Assembly: GCA_016703105.1 (NCBI GenBank) | Contig: JADJCS010000016.1 | Coordinates: forward strand, 1 to 64,000 | DNA: 64,000 nt | Origin: Flavobacteriales bacterium | GTDB lineage: Bacteria > Bacteroidota > Bacteroidia > Flavobacteriales_F > PHOS-HE28 | Direction of reading: 5' to 3' | Shown here: in pieces, positions 37,585 to 46,242 of the stretch | Layout of the letters: every line of letters starts with the position of its first letter | Position numbering within the stretch: the first letter of the stretch is position 1 | The notes under the pieces: generated by a model | Told to the model about the DNA's origin: nothing | Seen by the model: only the letters and a program-made list of their open reading frames with translations | The model's database searches: none | Made by a program: the position numbers and the translations under genes

Positions 37585-40082
37585 CGTCGGCCCATCAGTT
37601 TCGCCCAAAGGCCGGTCTTTGGGGAGCGGGCTCTGCTTTTGGAACCGGTCCTGCTAGCCCCTTTCTTTTCGCCCTTGTCTTCGTAATAGCCGTACCCATA
37701 GCCGTAACCCTGACCGTAACCATAACCATACCCGTACCCATAGCCATAATTGTACCCGTACTTGTTGCGGTCGATATCCACGCCGTTCAGGATGGTGGTC
37801 ATCCGGCTGATCTTGTTCTCGTTGATCAGACGGTCCACGTTGTGGATGAACTGCTTCTTGCTGTAGTCGGCGCGGAAGATGTAGATGGGGTAGTCAGCGC
37901 GTTGTACGATCGTGATCCCATCGGTCACCAGGCCCACCGGTGGATTGTCGATGAGGATGATGTCGTACGAGAGTTTGAGTTCCTCGATGATCGTGTTCAT
38001 GCGCTCGCTGATCACGAGCTCGGAAGGATTGGGTGGAATGGGGCCTGCGGTGATGAAGTGGAGGTTCTCCAGCGTGCTTTGCTGGATGCAGTTGACGATC
38101 TCGTCCTTGTTGATGAGGAGCGTGCTCATGCCGCGAACGTTCTCGACCCCGAAGCCCAAGTGGATCTTCGGCTTGCGCATGTCCAGGTCGAGCACGATCA
38201 CCCGCTTGCCGCTGAAGGCGATGATCCCGGCCAGGTTGATCGCCACGAAGGTTTTGCCCTCCCCGCTGATCGTGCTTGTGATCGCGATGATCTTCGGCCC
38301 CGGGCTGTTGTCCACGAACTGGAGGTTCGTACGCACGGTCCTGAAACTTTCCGCGATGAGGCTCTTCGGGTTCTTGTCCACCAGGAGCTGGCTGATCGGG
38401 ATCTCCTTCTTGTATTTGGGGATCATTCCGAGGATCCCAATGGAGGCGTTCGTGGTCTTGGCGATATCGTTCAAGGAGGTGATGTCATCGTGCAGGATAT
38501 ATCGCACGAGCACGATGAGGAAGCTGAGGATGAATCCTGTGAGGAGGTAGGAGATGTAGACCGTTCGGTTCTCCGGTGCGATGGGCACGCTGCTCAATGT
38601 CGCTTTTTCCAACACCTTGTTCTCTGCCACAAGCCCCGCCCGGCTGATCCTGTACTCGATATCCTTCTCGAGCAGGAGCGTATAGTATTTCTCGTTGATC
38701 TGGAACAGGCGTTGGATGCGGGAGTACTGAAGCTCCTTTTCGGGGATGCCGGTAGCCTTCATTTCGTACTCCGCGATGATCTGTTCGAACTCCTCGCGTT
38801 GCCCCTTGTACCGCTCCATCAACCGGTCGATGCTTCGGAGGATCAGGTCCTTCTGCACCGAGATGCGCTGCTCCATGCCTAGCACGGCCTGGTGTGTGCT
38901 GGTGGCCTCCACGAGCATCTCATCGCGTTCGAGTAGCAATTTCTGAAGCGCCTCGATCATGGTGGACAACGTGCGCTCATACGTAGTACCCACCAGCAGG
39001 GGCAGCAGGTTGTAGACCTCGGTGCCATCCTTCTTCTCGGTGGCTTTTTGTATGGCGCCGAGCAGGTCCTCCTCTACCTGGAGGCCCAGGAGCTTGTCCT
39101 CATACTCGCGCGAGCGCGCCATGAAGACCGGTGTCAACTGCTCCATGTCGGCCACCTTGTTCTCCATTTTGAAGGCGGAGAGGCGGTACTCCGAATCGCG
39201 CAGTTTGTCGAATACGGTGTCCTTCTGCGACTCCACGAACCGAAGGATGCTCTCGGCGCTCTCGCGCTTTCGTTCCACGTCGTACTCGATGTATGTACTG
39301 GCCATGGCCTCCACCATGTCGTGGGCCAGTACGGCGTTATTGTCCTTGCAGCGTAGGAAGATGGTGCTGGCGTTCTGGTCGAGGATGTTGACATTGATCT
39401 GGCGCGCGTACTGGTTCACCAATGTGTTCTGGTTGTTGAACCGGAAGTACACCGAGGCCTCGGGTTCGATCTCCGCGCTGGAGCGCACTTCGTCCAACCA
39501 GATCGTACAGCGGAAGTGCGGAGTGGTGATGCGGTCGCTCAGCGCGAAAGTGTGCGTGACAGGTTGTGCGCCGACGCTGTATGAGATGGTGACTTTTCCC
39601 GGGACACTGAACTCGACGAAGATGGGTAGGTCGCGCACTTCGGGGGCCAGCACCTCCACGTTCTCCACGCGGAAGAAACTGCCGGTGTAGAGTTCATTGG
39701 TGAGGATCTGGCCTTTGTAGTAATAGCTCACGTCCAGGGGCAGGTTCTCCAGCACCTGTGCGACGAAATATTTGGAACGCAACAGTTCCACATCGGCGAG
39801 CAGGTTATTGTCCTCCATGAACTCACCCACCTCCAACACTTTCTTGGCGTTGTTACTGTCGCGGATCTGCAGCACAGCGCTGCTCTCATAAGTGGGTGCC
39901 GTATATCGCAGGTAGATGTACGCGGCGGCGCCGGAGAGCACCATACAGAGCGAGATCCACACGAGCGACCGCTTGATGATGTACAGGAACAGCCCGAGGT
40001 CGAACTCGTTGCTGAAGTTCGTGATGCGCTCGCGGTAGCTCTCCAGATTGAGGTTCCGCTGGCTGATATCCTCGCTCAGCAT
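37581..40082 (-). CDS. Wzz-type chain-length regulator fused to BY-kinase (polysaccharide tyrosine autokinase)
   Basis: 833 residues. Membrane helix at about 33-52 (SLVWISLCMVLSGAAAYIYL), a Wzz domain in the periplasm with long coiled-coil stretches (about 250-470), a second helix near 515-535 (ISYLLTGFILSFLIVLVRYI) and a cytoplasmic kinase. The kinase has Walker A ITSTISGEGKTFVAINLA (about residue 606), Walker A' VIVLDLDMRKPK and Walker B YDIILIDNPPVG. The C-terminus carries a repetitive Gly-Tyr tail with 13 tyrosines between about residues 780 and 812, the expected autophosphorylation cluster, then a basic end. It controls polymer length and export together with the Wza-like protein just upstream. 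Ten bases separate the two genes. Confidence 0.94.
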   Translation of the reverse strand: MLSEDISQRNLNLESYRERITNFSNEFDLGLFLYIIKRSLVWISLCMVLSGAAAYIYLRYTAPTYESSAVLQIRDSNNAKKVLEVGEFMEDNNLLADVELLRSKYFVAQVLENLPLDVSYYYKGQILTNELYTGSFFRVENVEVLAPEVRDLPIFVEFSVPGKVTISYSVGAQPVTHTFALSDRITTPHFRCTIWLDEVRSSAEIEPEASVYFRFNNQNTLVNQYARQINVNILDQNASTIFLRCKDNNAVLAHDMVEAMASTYIEYDVERKRESAESILRFVESQKDTVFDKLRDSEYRLSAFKMENKVADMEQLTPVFMARSREYEDKLLGLQVEEDLLGAIQKATEKKDGTEVYNLLPLLVGTTYERTLSTMIEALQKLLLERDEMLVEATSTHQAVLGMEQRISVQKDLILRSIDRLMERYKGQREEFEQIIAEYEMKATGIPEKELQYSRIQRLFQINEKYYTLLLEKDIEYRISRAGLVAENKVLEKATLSSVPIAPENRTVYISYLLTGFILSFLIVLVRYILHDDITSLNDIAKTTNASIGILGMIPKYKKEIPISQLLVDKNPKSLIAESFRTVRTNLQFVDNSPGPKIIAITSTISGEGKTFVAINLAGIIAFSGKRVIVLDLDMRKPKIHLGFGVENVRGMSTLLINKDEIVNCIQQSTLENLHFITAGPIPPNPSELVISERMNTIIEELKLSYDIILIDNPPVGLVTDGITIVQRADYPIYIFRADYSKKQFIHNVDRLINENKISRMTTILNGVDIDRNKYGYNYGYGYGYGYGYGQGYGYGYGYYEDKGEKKGASRTGSKSRARSPKTGLWAKLMGRR

Positions 40083-40091
40083 GGCATCCGC

Positions 40092-40874
40092 CTATTGGAA
40101 ACCCCGGACCACACCGATGACGAGTACGATGCTGGTGAGCAGGGTGATCACCGGGGTCAGGTCCTGTAAGAGTTCCCGCACAAGCTCGGGGTTGGGTTCG
40201 ATATAGAGGATGTCATCGGCGAGCATCACCAGGTCGGCGTATTTGAGGCCATCGATGTCGCTCATGTCGAATTCGAAGACGAGCCGCTTGCCGAGCGGCC
40301 CTTTGCGGAACAATTTCACCTTGTGGGCGTTCCCACGAGGCGCCACACCGCGGGCCAGCGCCAATACTTCCAGGAGCGTCGTATTGTTGTTCTCCAACGG
40401 TATGATCTGCGCATCGCCCCCACCGCCCGGAAATACCACTACGCGCCGGTTCGTGATCTGGAGTTGCACGAAAGGGCGGTTGTAGAACTCCGTGTAGCGC
40501 TCTTCCATGTACATCTCCGCCTCACGGGGGGTCATGCCGCCCAACTTCACGCGGCCCAGTAGAGGGAGTTTTATCTGCCCATCGGCCTCCACGAGGTAGT
40601 TGAAGTTGATCCGGTTCAAGTTCAAGGTGTTGTCACGACCACCGGCTCCGGAGGATATCATGTCGATCATCTTGAAGCCGTCGTTGGCGAAGAGCCTGAA
40701 CTGGACGTAGTCGTTGGGCTGGATCTTAAAGGTCACCTCCATCGTGTCCGGGATCGTATCGAAGGCGTACCCGATCGGGGTCCTGAACATGATGTCCCGG
40801 TTGATGGTGCAGCCGCCGAGCAGGAACGTGACCATGAGCGTTCCGAGCGCGACCTTCCGAATTCCCATCCGCAT
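40092..40874 (-). CDS. Wza-like polysaccharide export lipoprotein
   Basis: 260 residues. Lipoprotein signal (LGTLMVTFLLGGCTINRD, lipobox LGGC). The Poly_export domain shows IQPNDYVQFRLFANDG and YLVEADGQIKLPLLGRVKLG, followed by MTPREAEMYMEERYTEFYNRPFV shortened here to its core REAEMYMEERY, and a SLBB-like part with TTLLEVLALARGV. The C-terminus ends with a hydrophobic helix (VITLLTSIVLVIGVVRGF), as in outer membrane exporters of capsule or exopolysaccharide that cross the membrane with C-terminal helices. It partners the BY-kinase encoded next. Start: ATG at 40874, with Met3 (40868) also possible. Confidence 0.92.
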   Translation of the reverse strand: MRMGIRKVALGTLMVTFLLGGCTINRDIMFRTPIGYAFDTIPDTMEVTFKIQPNDYVQFRLFANDGFKMIDMISSGAGGRDNTLNLNRINFNYLVEADGQIKLPLLGRVKLGGMTPREAEMYMEERYTEFYNRPFVQLQITNRRVVVFPGGGGDAQIIPLENNNTTLLEVLALARGVAPRGNAHKVKLFRKGPLGKRLVFEFDMSDIDGLKYADLVMLADDILYIEPNPELVRELLQDLTPVITLLTSIVLVIGVVRGFQ

Positions 40875-40877
40875 CGC

Positions 40878-40886
40878 GCAAAAGTA
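40878..40886 (-). promoter_or_regulatory. -7 box (TACTTTTGC) directly before the exporter gene
   Basis: Exact TAnnTTTG match on the minus strand, ending only 3-4 bases before the ATG at 40874. If used, the transcript would begin at or next to the start codon. The spacer to the preceding gene is 30 bases. Confidence 0.5.
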
Positions 40887-40904
40887 TTCTTTCCGGCGGG
40901 CCCT

Positions 40905-42131
40905 TCAGTTCAGAAGGGAACCATAGAGACGTGCGGTGTCGTTCACCAAACGAGTGAAGTGGTACCGTTCACGCACATGGTCCCAGCCCTGTTCCCCCAT
41001 CCGCAGACGCAAGCCATCATCTTCCACCATGCGTCGCAGATTGGCCGCGAAGGAGCTGACGTCGCCCGAAGGGCTCAACAGAGCGGTGCGGCCGGGCACA
41101 ACCACGTTCTCGATGCCACCCACATTGGTGGCTACGACGGGCCGGTCCGAGGCCTGGGCCTCGATCAAGCTCACGGGGGTACCCTCGTTGCGGCTGGTCA
41201 GCACCGCGATGTCCAGGCCCGCGTTCACGATATCCACCTCCTTGATCCAACTACAGAAAGTGAGCGCGGCGCGTTCCACCATGGGCTTGCCGTTCACGCC
41301 ATGTCCGAAACCGTGTCCATTGAAGTAGGGACCGGCCACCTGGCCTAAACCGAGGTCCCGGGCCTTCTGCTCCAGGCGTTCCCGTTCCTCGCCGTCACCA
41401 ACGATGAACGCCCGGATGCGTCGTTTGGTCCTTTGTTCAACGTCCCGAATGGCTTCCAGGAACATATCATGGTCCTTGATCGGGACCAGTCGGCCGACGA
41501 TGCCGATGGCCACCTCGTCGTCCGCCACGCCGTAAACCCGCCGGAACAACTGGCGTTTTGAAGTCATGTCCGTGCGGAACTTGGTCAGATCGAACCCCAG
41601 GGGTATCACACTCACCTTTTCCGCTTTGCAGATGCGGTGCTCGTCCACCAACTCATGCTTCTGCTTATCGCTTATCGCCACGATCCGGTCCGAACGGCGG
41701 GCCAGAAAGCGTTCGATGTTCTTGTAGACCTGGGTGCGGAGGGCGCCGAAGTAGCTGTGGAACACGTGGCCGTGGAAGGTGTGCACCACCACCTTAACAC
41801 CCATTTCCGCAGCGGCCATGCGCCCGATCGCGCCCGCTTTGCTCGCGTGGGTATGCACGATGTCCGGCCGGTAGTCCTTTATCAACTGCTTGATCCGGGC
41901 GTAGGCGACGCGGTCCCGCCAAGGGGCCACTTCGCGCTGCAGTTCGGGCAGTATCAAGGGTTCTACACCGATGGCGTCGAGAATATGCTTGGACCCTTCC
42001 TCGGAGGCATCCCACATGCCGCCTACAAGGAGGGTCTCGTATTCCTTGGGCAGGTACCGGGTAAGGTAGGCCGCGTTGTGCGTGGGTCCCCCCAGGTTGA
42101 AACGGTTGATGATGCGGAGGACCTTGGGCAT
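40905..42131 (-). CDS. GT4-family glycosyltransferase
   Basis: 408 residues with the GT-B fold. N-terminal acceptor domain with INRFNLGGPTHNAAYLTRYL (glycine loop) and DIVHTHASKAGAIGRMAA. C-terminal donor domain: VAIGIVGRLVPIKDHDMFLE, FIVGDGEERERLE and the EX7E retaining motif in SRNEGTPVSLIEAQASDRPV. The last step DNVGGIENVV is present as ATNVGGIENVVVPGRTALL. It adds a sugar, probably from a nucleotide donor, to the lipid-linked chain or to a surface glycan; donor and acceptor cannot be told from the sequence. Between asnB and the exporter, so part of the polysaccharide group. Its -7 box overlaps the asnB stop codon. Confidence 0.9.
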   Translation of the reverse strand: MPKVLRIINRFNLGGPTHNAAYLTRYLPKEYETLLVGGMWDASEEGSKHILDAIGVEPLILPELQREVAPWRDRVAYARIKQLIKDYRPDIVHTHASKAGAIGRMAAAEMGVKVVVHTFHGHVFHSYFGALRTQVYKNIERFLARRSDRIVAISDKQKHELVDEHRICKAEKVSVIPLGFDLTKFRTDMTSKRQLFRRVYGVADDEVAIGIVGRLVPIKDHDMFLEAIRDVEQRTKRRIRAFIVGDGEERERLEQKARDLGLGQVAGPYFNGHGFGHGVNGKPMVERAALTFCSWIKEVDIVNAGLDIAVLTSRNEGTPVSLIEAQASDRPVVATNVGGIENVVVPGRTALLSPSGDVSSFAANLRRMVEDDGLRLRMGEQGWDHVRERYHFTRLVNDTARLYGSLLN

Positions 42132-42156
42132 TTCAGCGGGGTGGTGGGAGCCGGGG

Positions 42157-42164
42157 CGAAGTTA
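42157..42164 (-). promoter_or_regulatory. -7 box (TAACTTCG) overlapping the asnB stop codon
   Basis: TAACTTCG on the minus strand, 25 bases before the glycosyltransferase ATG at 42131. Its first three bases are the TAA stop of the corrected asnB frame. Confidence 0.45.
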
Positions 42165-44065
42165 CCCTGGTCGGCCAGGCTTCCCCGCGAAGGGTTCCAC
42201 CTGGTTTTTCCACCACGATAAGTAGACGAGCAACGCATGTACGGTTGCCTGTGATGAGCCCGGCGATGCCGACCGCATTTGCTTGAGAACAGCTTGCGCG
42301 CCGACCGGATCGAGCCCAGCCGCAACGATCAGGTCCTTCCGGAAGAGCCCGTCCACGAAGGGCGTCAACGGTCCGCGTAGCAGCTCGAGGAGGGGTACTT
42401 CGAAGCCCTTTTGCTGCGGGTCATCACCGTGGTGGGTAGCAAATGCCCGAACGTCTCGCGCAGTATGTGCTTGCCCGAGCCTTTGCGCATTTTGGTTTCT
42501 GCGGGCAGGCTGAACGCGAATTCCACCACGCGACGGTCCAGGAAGGGGGTCCTTACTTCGAGCGCATGGGCCATGCTTGTGAGGTCCACCTTGTGGAGCA
42601 TGTCGTTGGGCAGCGTGGAAAGCACGTCGGCGAGCAGCACGCCGTTCATGCCGGGCATTCGGCGCAGTGCGTCCGTGAAGCCCATATTGCGGACATCCAG
42701 TGCGTTCGGCGCGGCTCTTTCGACCACAAGACCCGCTGCGGTGCTTGGTTCCGCGAACCCGGCAAGTTCGAGAAAACGTTCCCCTTCGCTAGTGCGCGCC
42801 AACCGCGCGAACCGGTCGTATTGACGGAAACGGTTCTGCCAGGTGCCGTTCCTCGAGCGGGGCAGCATTCTCCACAGTGGTGCGAGCGCACGCACAACCT
42901 GTTCCGCAGCTCCGGGCGAACGCCAGCGCAATTCGGCCTGGTGTTTTCGATAGCCACCGAACACCTCGTCCGCACCATCGCCGCTTACAGCAACTGTGAC
43001 TTGTTTCCGCGTTCGCTCACAAAGAATGAAGGAGGGAAGGGCCGAACTGTCCGCGAAGGGCTCGTCGGTCGCTGCGAGCAGGCGGGGGTAGTTCTCGGCC
43101 AGTTCCTCCCGTGTTAATTTGAAGGTGCTGTGCTCGCTGCCGATGTGGCGCGCTACTTCCTCCGCGTACCGCGATTCATCGAAGAAGGGATCATCGGCAT
43201 ACCCGATGCTGAAGGTGTGTAGATGCTTGTGGTGACGCGCGGCCAGGGCGCTCACAATGCTGCTGTCCACGCCACCGCTCAGGAATGTGCCCACAGGCAC
43301 GTCGGCGATCAGGCGGAGGCGCACGGCATCGTCCAGAAGCTCGAACAACGTCTTCTTCGGCTCCGGGGAAGGCTTTACTCGCTTGCTCGCCTCCACCACG
43401 TCGTACCACTGTTCTTCTTTCACGCCGCTCGCATCCACGGTAAGGGAATACCCCGGCAACAACTTCCGTGTTCCGGTGAAGACGGAGTAGGGGGCCGGTA
43501 CGTAGTGGTAGGTGAAGTACTGCTCCGTGGAAAGCCGGTCGGGCGTGCGTTCAGCCCCCAGGGCGAGCAAAGCGCGCAACTCGCTCGCGAAAAGGAAGCG
43601 GCCATCGGCGGTGCTCCAGAGCAATGGCTTCACGCCGAAGCGATCGCGCGCGACGAAGAGGCTGTCGTTCTCGGCATCGTGGATCGCGAGCGCGAAAAAC
43701 CCGTTGAGATCATGCAGGAAGGCCGGCCCCTTGAGGATGAAGAGGCGAAGCGCCACCTCCGTATCCGAATGGCTGCGGAACGTATGTCCCTGCGCCTCGA
43801 GTTCCGCGCGCAAAATCTGGTAGTTGAAGGCCTCACCGTTGAAGACGATCGTGTAGCGTCCACCATTATCCGTGAAGGGCTGGTGGCCCCCTGAACTTGT
43901 GTCGATGATGCTCAACCGCCGGTGACCCAGAACAGCGCGCCCCTGGCGATGGACCCCTGCATCATCCGGACCGCGGTGCGCGATCCACGTCAGCGCATCC
44001 TCGATCCGCGCACCGGTCTCGGAACGCGAGGGGTCGATCTGGTAACTACCGGCTATGCCGCACAT
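42162..44065 (-). CDS. asnB: Glutamine-hydrolysing asparagine synthase (one frameshift)
   Basis: 634 residues after one base is restored. The N-terminal class II glutaminase domain begins MCGIAGSYQID with the catalytic Cys2; HRGPDD, HRRLSIIDTS and VFNGEAFNYQ are the usual glutamine-site motifs. The synthetase domain has FLSGGVDSSIVSALAA (PP-loop), YADDPFFDESRYAEEVA and VSGDGADEVFGGY. The frame breaks at the C run 42406-42408: RSKR then continues as GFEVPLLELLRGPLTPFVDG to a stop at 42162, the expected C-terminus. It makes asparagine or, in exopolysaccharide loci, amidates sugars; the EPS-associated exosortase-type form is about this length (about 630 residues), so a role in glycan modification is possible. 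Next to a glycosyltransferase. Confidence 0.92.
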
Positions 44066-44118
44066 GGAGGGTCAAAGGTCGAAGGGCTGGCGCAAAGAGA
44101 TCGCAAATAGGAGGACGA

Positions 44119-44194
44119 AGGCTGAAGGCAAAAGGCTAAGGTGAGAAGCCTGACCAGCGCGCGGTTCAGGCTTCCACCTTCCGTCCTTCAGCCT
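44119..44194. terminator. Long interrupted hairpin between lpdA and asnB
   Basis: Outer arms AGGCTGAAGG (44119-44128) and CCTTCAGCCT (44185-44194), then AAGGTG/CACCTT and inner arms GAAGCCTGA (44145-44153) and TCAGGCTTC (44166-44174), closing on a GC-rich loop. It lies just after the lpdA stop (44209) in the direction of transcription. The flanks repeat fragments such as AAAAGG and GGCTGAAGG, so this may be a mobile or REP-like palindrome as well as a terminator. Confidence 0.6.
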
Positions 44195-44208
44195 TTTTCC
44201 TTTTGCCT

Positions 44209-45597
44209 TTACAAATGGATCACCTCGCCGTAGGCCGCCGCCGCCGCTTCCATGATGGCTTCGCTCATTGTCGGGTGCGGGTGTACGGTCTTGATGATCT
44301 CATGGCCCGTGGTCTCCAGCTTGCGGATGCTCACGCACTCGGCGATCATCTCCGTCACGTTCATGCCGATCATGTGGGCGCCGAGCAGTTCGCCGTACTT
44401 GGCATCGAAGATCAGTTTCACGAAACCGTCCTTCGCGCCTGCCGCGCTGGCCTTGCCGCTCGCACTGAAGGGGAACTTGCCCACCTTGATCTCCAGGCCT
44501 TTGTCCTTGCACTGTTTTTCCGTCATGCCCACGCTGGCCACCTCAGGGGAGCAATACGTGCAACCGGGGATATTGCCGTAGTCCAACGCATGCGGGTTTT
44601 GCCCGGCTATCTTCTCCACACAGATGATGCCCTCCGCACTGGCCACATGCGCGAGCGCCTGGCCCGGGGTCGCATCACCGATGGCGTAGTAGCCCGGGAT
44701 GTTGGTGGCGTAGAACTCGTTCGTGGTGATCTTGCCTTTGTCCGTGACGATACCCACGGCCTCCAACCCGATGCCTTCGATGTTGGCCGCGATGCCCACA
44801 GCGCTCAACACGATATCGCACTCGATCTTCTTCTCGCCGGCAGCGTTCTTCACCGTCACCACGCAGCCCTTGCCCTTCGTATCCACGCTCGTTACTTCCG
44901 ACGAGACCATCACCTCGATGCCTTGCTTCTTGAAGCTACGCTCCAGTTGTTTGCTCACATCCTCGTCCTCCACGGGAACCACGTTCGGCAGGAACTCGAC
45001 CAGCGTCACCTTGGTACCGATGGCATTGTAGAAGTACGCGAATTCGCTTCCGATGGCGCCGCTGCCCACCACCACCATGCTTTTGGGTTGGTCCGCCAGC
45101 ACCATGGCCTCGCGGTAGCCGATGATCTTCTTGCCGTCCTGGGGGAGCGTAGGCAGGGCGCGGCTGCGCGCGCCGGTGGCGATGATGATGTGCTTGCCTT
45201 CCACCACCTGCTTCTTGCCGTCCGCTCCGGTCACTTCGATCTTCTTGCCGGGCTGCAGCATGCCGGTGCCCATCACCACGTCGATCTTGTTCTTCTTCAT
45301 GAGGAACTGTACGCCGTTGCTCATGCCCTTGGCCACATCGCGGCTGCGCGAAACGATCGCCTTCATATCGGGCTTGCCTTCTGCCTCGGTGATGCCGTAG
45401 TCCTTGGCGTGTTGGATGTACTCGAAGACCTGTGCGCTTTTCAGCAAGGCCTTGGTGGGGATGCAGCCCCAGTTCAGGCAGATGCCGCCCAGCGCCTCCT
45501 TCTCCACGATGGCGGTTTTGAGGCCCAACTGGCTGGCGCGGATGGCGGCCACATAGCCACCGGGGCCGCTGCCGAGAACGATCACATCATAACTCAT
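44209..45597 (-). CDS. lpdA: Dihydrolipoyl dehydrogenase (E3)
   Basis: 462 residues, a flavin disulfide oxidoreductase that reoxidises dihydrolipoamide in the pyruvate, 2-oxoglutarate and branched-chain dehydrogenase complexes and the glycine cleavage system. FAD site YDVIVLGSGPGGYVAAIRA (3-21); redox disulfide GGICLNWGCIPTKAL with Cys40 and Cys45; NAD site MVVVGSGAIGSEFAYFYNA; ATGARSRALP; YYAIGDATPGQALAHVAS; C-terminal catalytic His/Glu in VHPHPTMSEAIMEAA. Complete and normal in length. Alone in its orientation block, with its own -7 box and a hairpin after it, so probably a single-gene unit; the partner E1/E2 genes are elsewhere. Confidence 0.97.
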   Translation of the reverse strand: MSYDVIVLGSGPGGYVAAIRASQLGLKTAIVEKEALGGICLNWGCIPTKALLKSAQVFEYIQHAKDYGITEAEGKPDMKAIVSRSRDVAKGMSNGVQFLMKKNKIDVVMGTGMLQPGKKIEVTGADGKKQVVEGKHIIIATGARSRALPTLPQDGKKIIGYREAMVLADQPKSMVVVGSGAIGSEFAYFYNAIGTKVTLVEFLPNVVPVEDEDVSKQLERSFKKQGIEVMVSSEVTSVDTKGKGCVVTVKNAAGEKKIECDIVLSAVGIAANIEGIGLEAVGIVTDKGKITTNEFYATNIPGYYAIGDATPGQALAHVASAEGIICVEKIAGQNPHALDYGNIPGCTYCSPEVASVGMTEKQCKDKGLEIKVGKFPFSASGKASAAGAKDGFVKLIFDAKYGELLGAHMIGMNVTEMIAECVSIRKLETTGHEIIKTVHPHPTMSEAIMEAAAAAYGEVIHL

Positions 45598-45618
45598 CGG
45601 TCCTGCGATTTGAGGCCG

Positions 45619-45626
45619 CGAAGGTA
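45619..45626 (-). promoter_or_regulatory. -7 box (TACCTTCG) of lpdA
   Basis: TACCTTCGCGGCC on the minus strand, 21 bases before the ATG at 45597. The same CGCGGCC extension follows the boxes at 51203 and 12076. Confidence 0.55.
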
Positions 45627-45711
45627 GTTGGCGCTTCGGGTTGCCGTTCGTCCGTGCGAAGTCCCCGTAGGGTCACTCGCAGAGGACCCTGCGGTCTTTC
45701 ATCACCGCGCC

Positions 45712-45719
45712 TATCTTCG
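45712..45719 (+). promoter_or_regulatory. -7 box (TATCTTCG) of the small membrane protein gene
   Basis: TATCTTCG ends 21 bases before the ATG at 45741, consistent with a leader of about 15 bases. Confidence 0.5.
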
Positions 45720-45740
45720 ACGCTTCACCGACCCTCCATC

Positions 45741-46235
45741 ATGGCCAACCATTTTCTCGCGGATGAAACCGGTTCCACCCAACGCCCTGACATGGTCTCG
45801 GGCTTGGGGATCCTGAGCTTTATCAACTGCGGCTTTTTCCTCCTGCTGTATGGCTTTGGTGCGATGGCGATGCTGGGCATCCGCTCAGTACCGGAAGAAG
45901 AGTTCATCAGCATGCTCACCGCCCAGGCCGATCAGTTCAAGGCCATGATGGGCGAAGGGGCCGAAGCGCAGCTGGAGGAGATCGGCACCATGCTTTACCA
46001 CAGCGGGGCGCTGCTCATGTTCCTGCTGCTGGTGCGCACCGTCGCGCGGTTCATCGGGGCCATCGGCATGTGGCAGGGCAAGCGGAGTGGCTTCAATATC
46101 TACGCCGGTGCGCAGGTGGTGGGCATCTTTCTGCCGCACATCGTGCTTCCCCTCAAGTACCTGGGTTTCTTCGGACCCATGATGGCCCTGGCGCTGGTGG
46201 CGCTTTATGGCACGCAGCGGAAGAGGATGGGGTGA
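45741..46235 (+). CDS. Four-helix integral membrane protein of unknown function
   Basis: 164 residues from the ATG at 45741, chosen because the upstream in-frame extension runs through the promoter box and has no membrane-protein character. Helices at about 17-45 (GILSFINCGFFLLLYGFGAM), 90-112, 120-138 and 140-158, with an acidic loop (VPEEEFISMLTAQADQF, EGAEAQLEEIG) between the first two. The layout resembles small Bacteroidota membrane proteins near housekeeping genes, but I do not recognise a named family. Stands between the divergent lpdA and the rhodanese lipoprotein gene; the latter starts 8 bases further on and is probably cotranscribed. Confidence 0.7.
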   Translation: MANHFLADETGSTQRPDMVSGLGILSFINCGFFLLLYGFGAMAMLGIRSVPEEEFISMLTAQADQFKAMMGEGAEAQLEEIGTMLYHSGALLMFLLLVRTVARFIGAIGMWQGKRSGFNIYAGAQVVGIFLPHIVLPLKYLGFFGPMMALALVALYGTQRKRMG

Positions 46236-46242
46236 CAAGCGC

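Noticed and set aside
37690..37780. Short tandem DNA repeat of GGTTAC-type units as a mobile or CRISPR-like repeat
   Set aside because: It encodes the in-frame Gly-Tyr tail of the BY-kinase and uses mixed codons.
41018..41250. Short frame rich in Gly/Arg opposite or within the glycosyltransferase gene
   Set aside because: Out-of-frame reading of a gene with intact EX7E and glycine-loop motifs.
44203..45627. Open 474-codon frame on the plus strand opposite lpdA
   Set aside because: It is antisense to a complete dihydrolipoyl dehydrogenase and rich in His/Ala/Asp as expected from reverse reading of GC-rich codons; no domain recognised.
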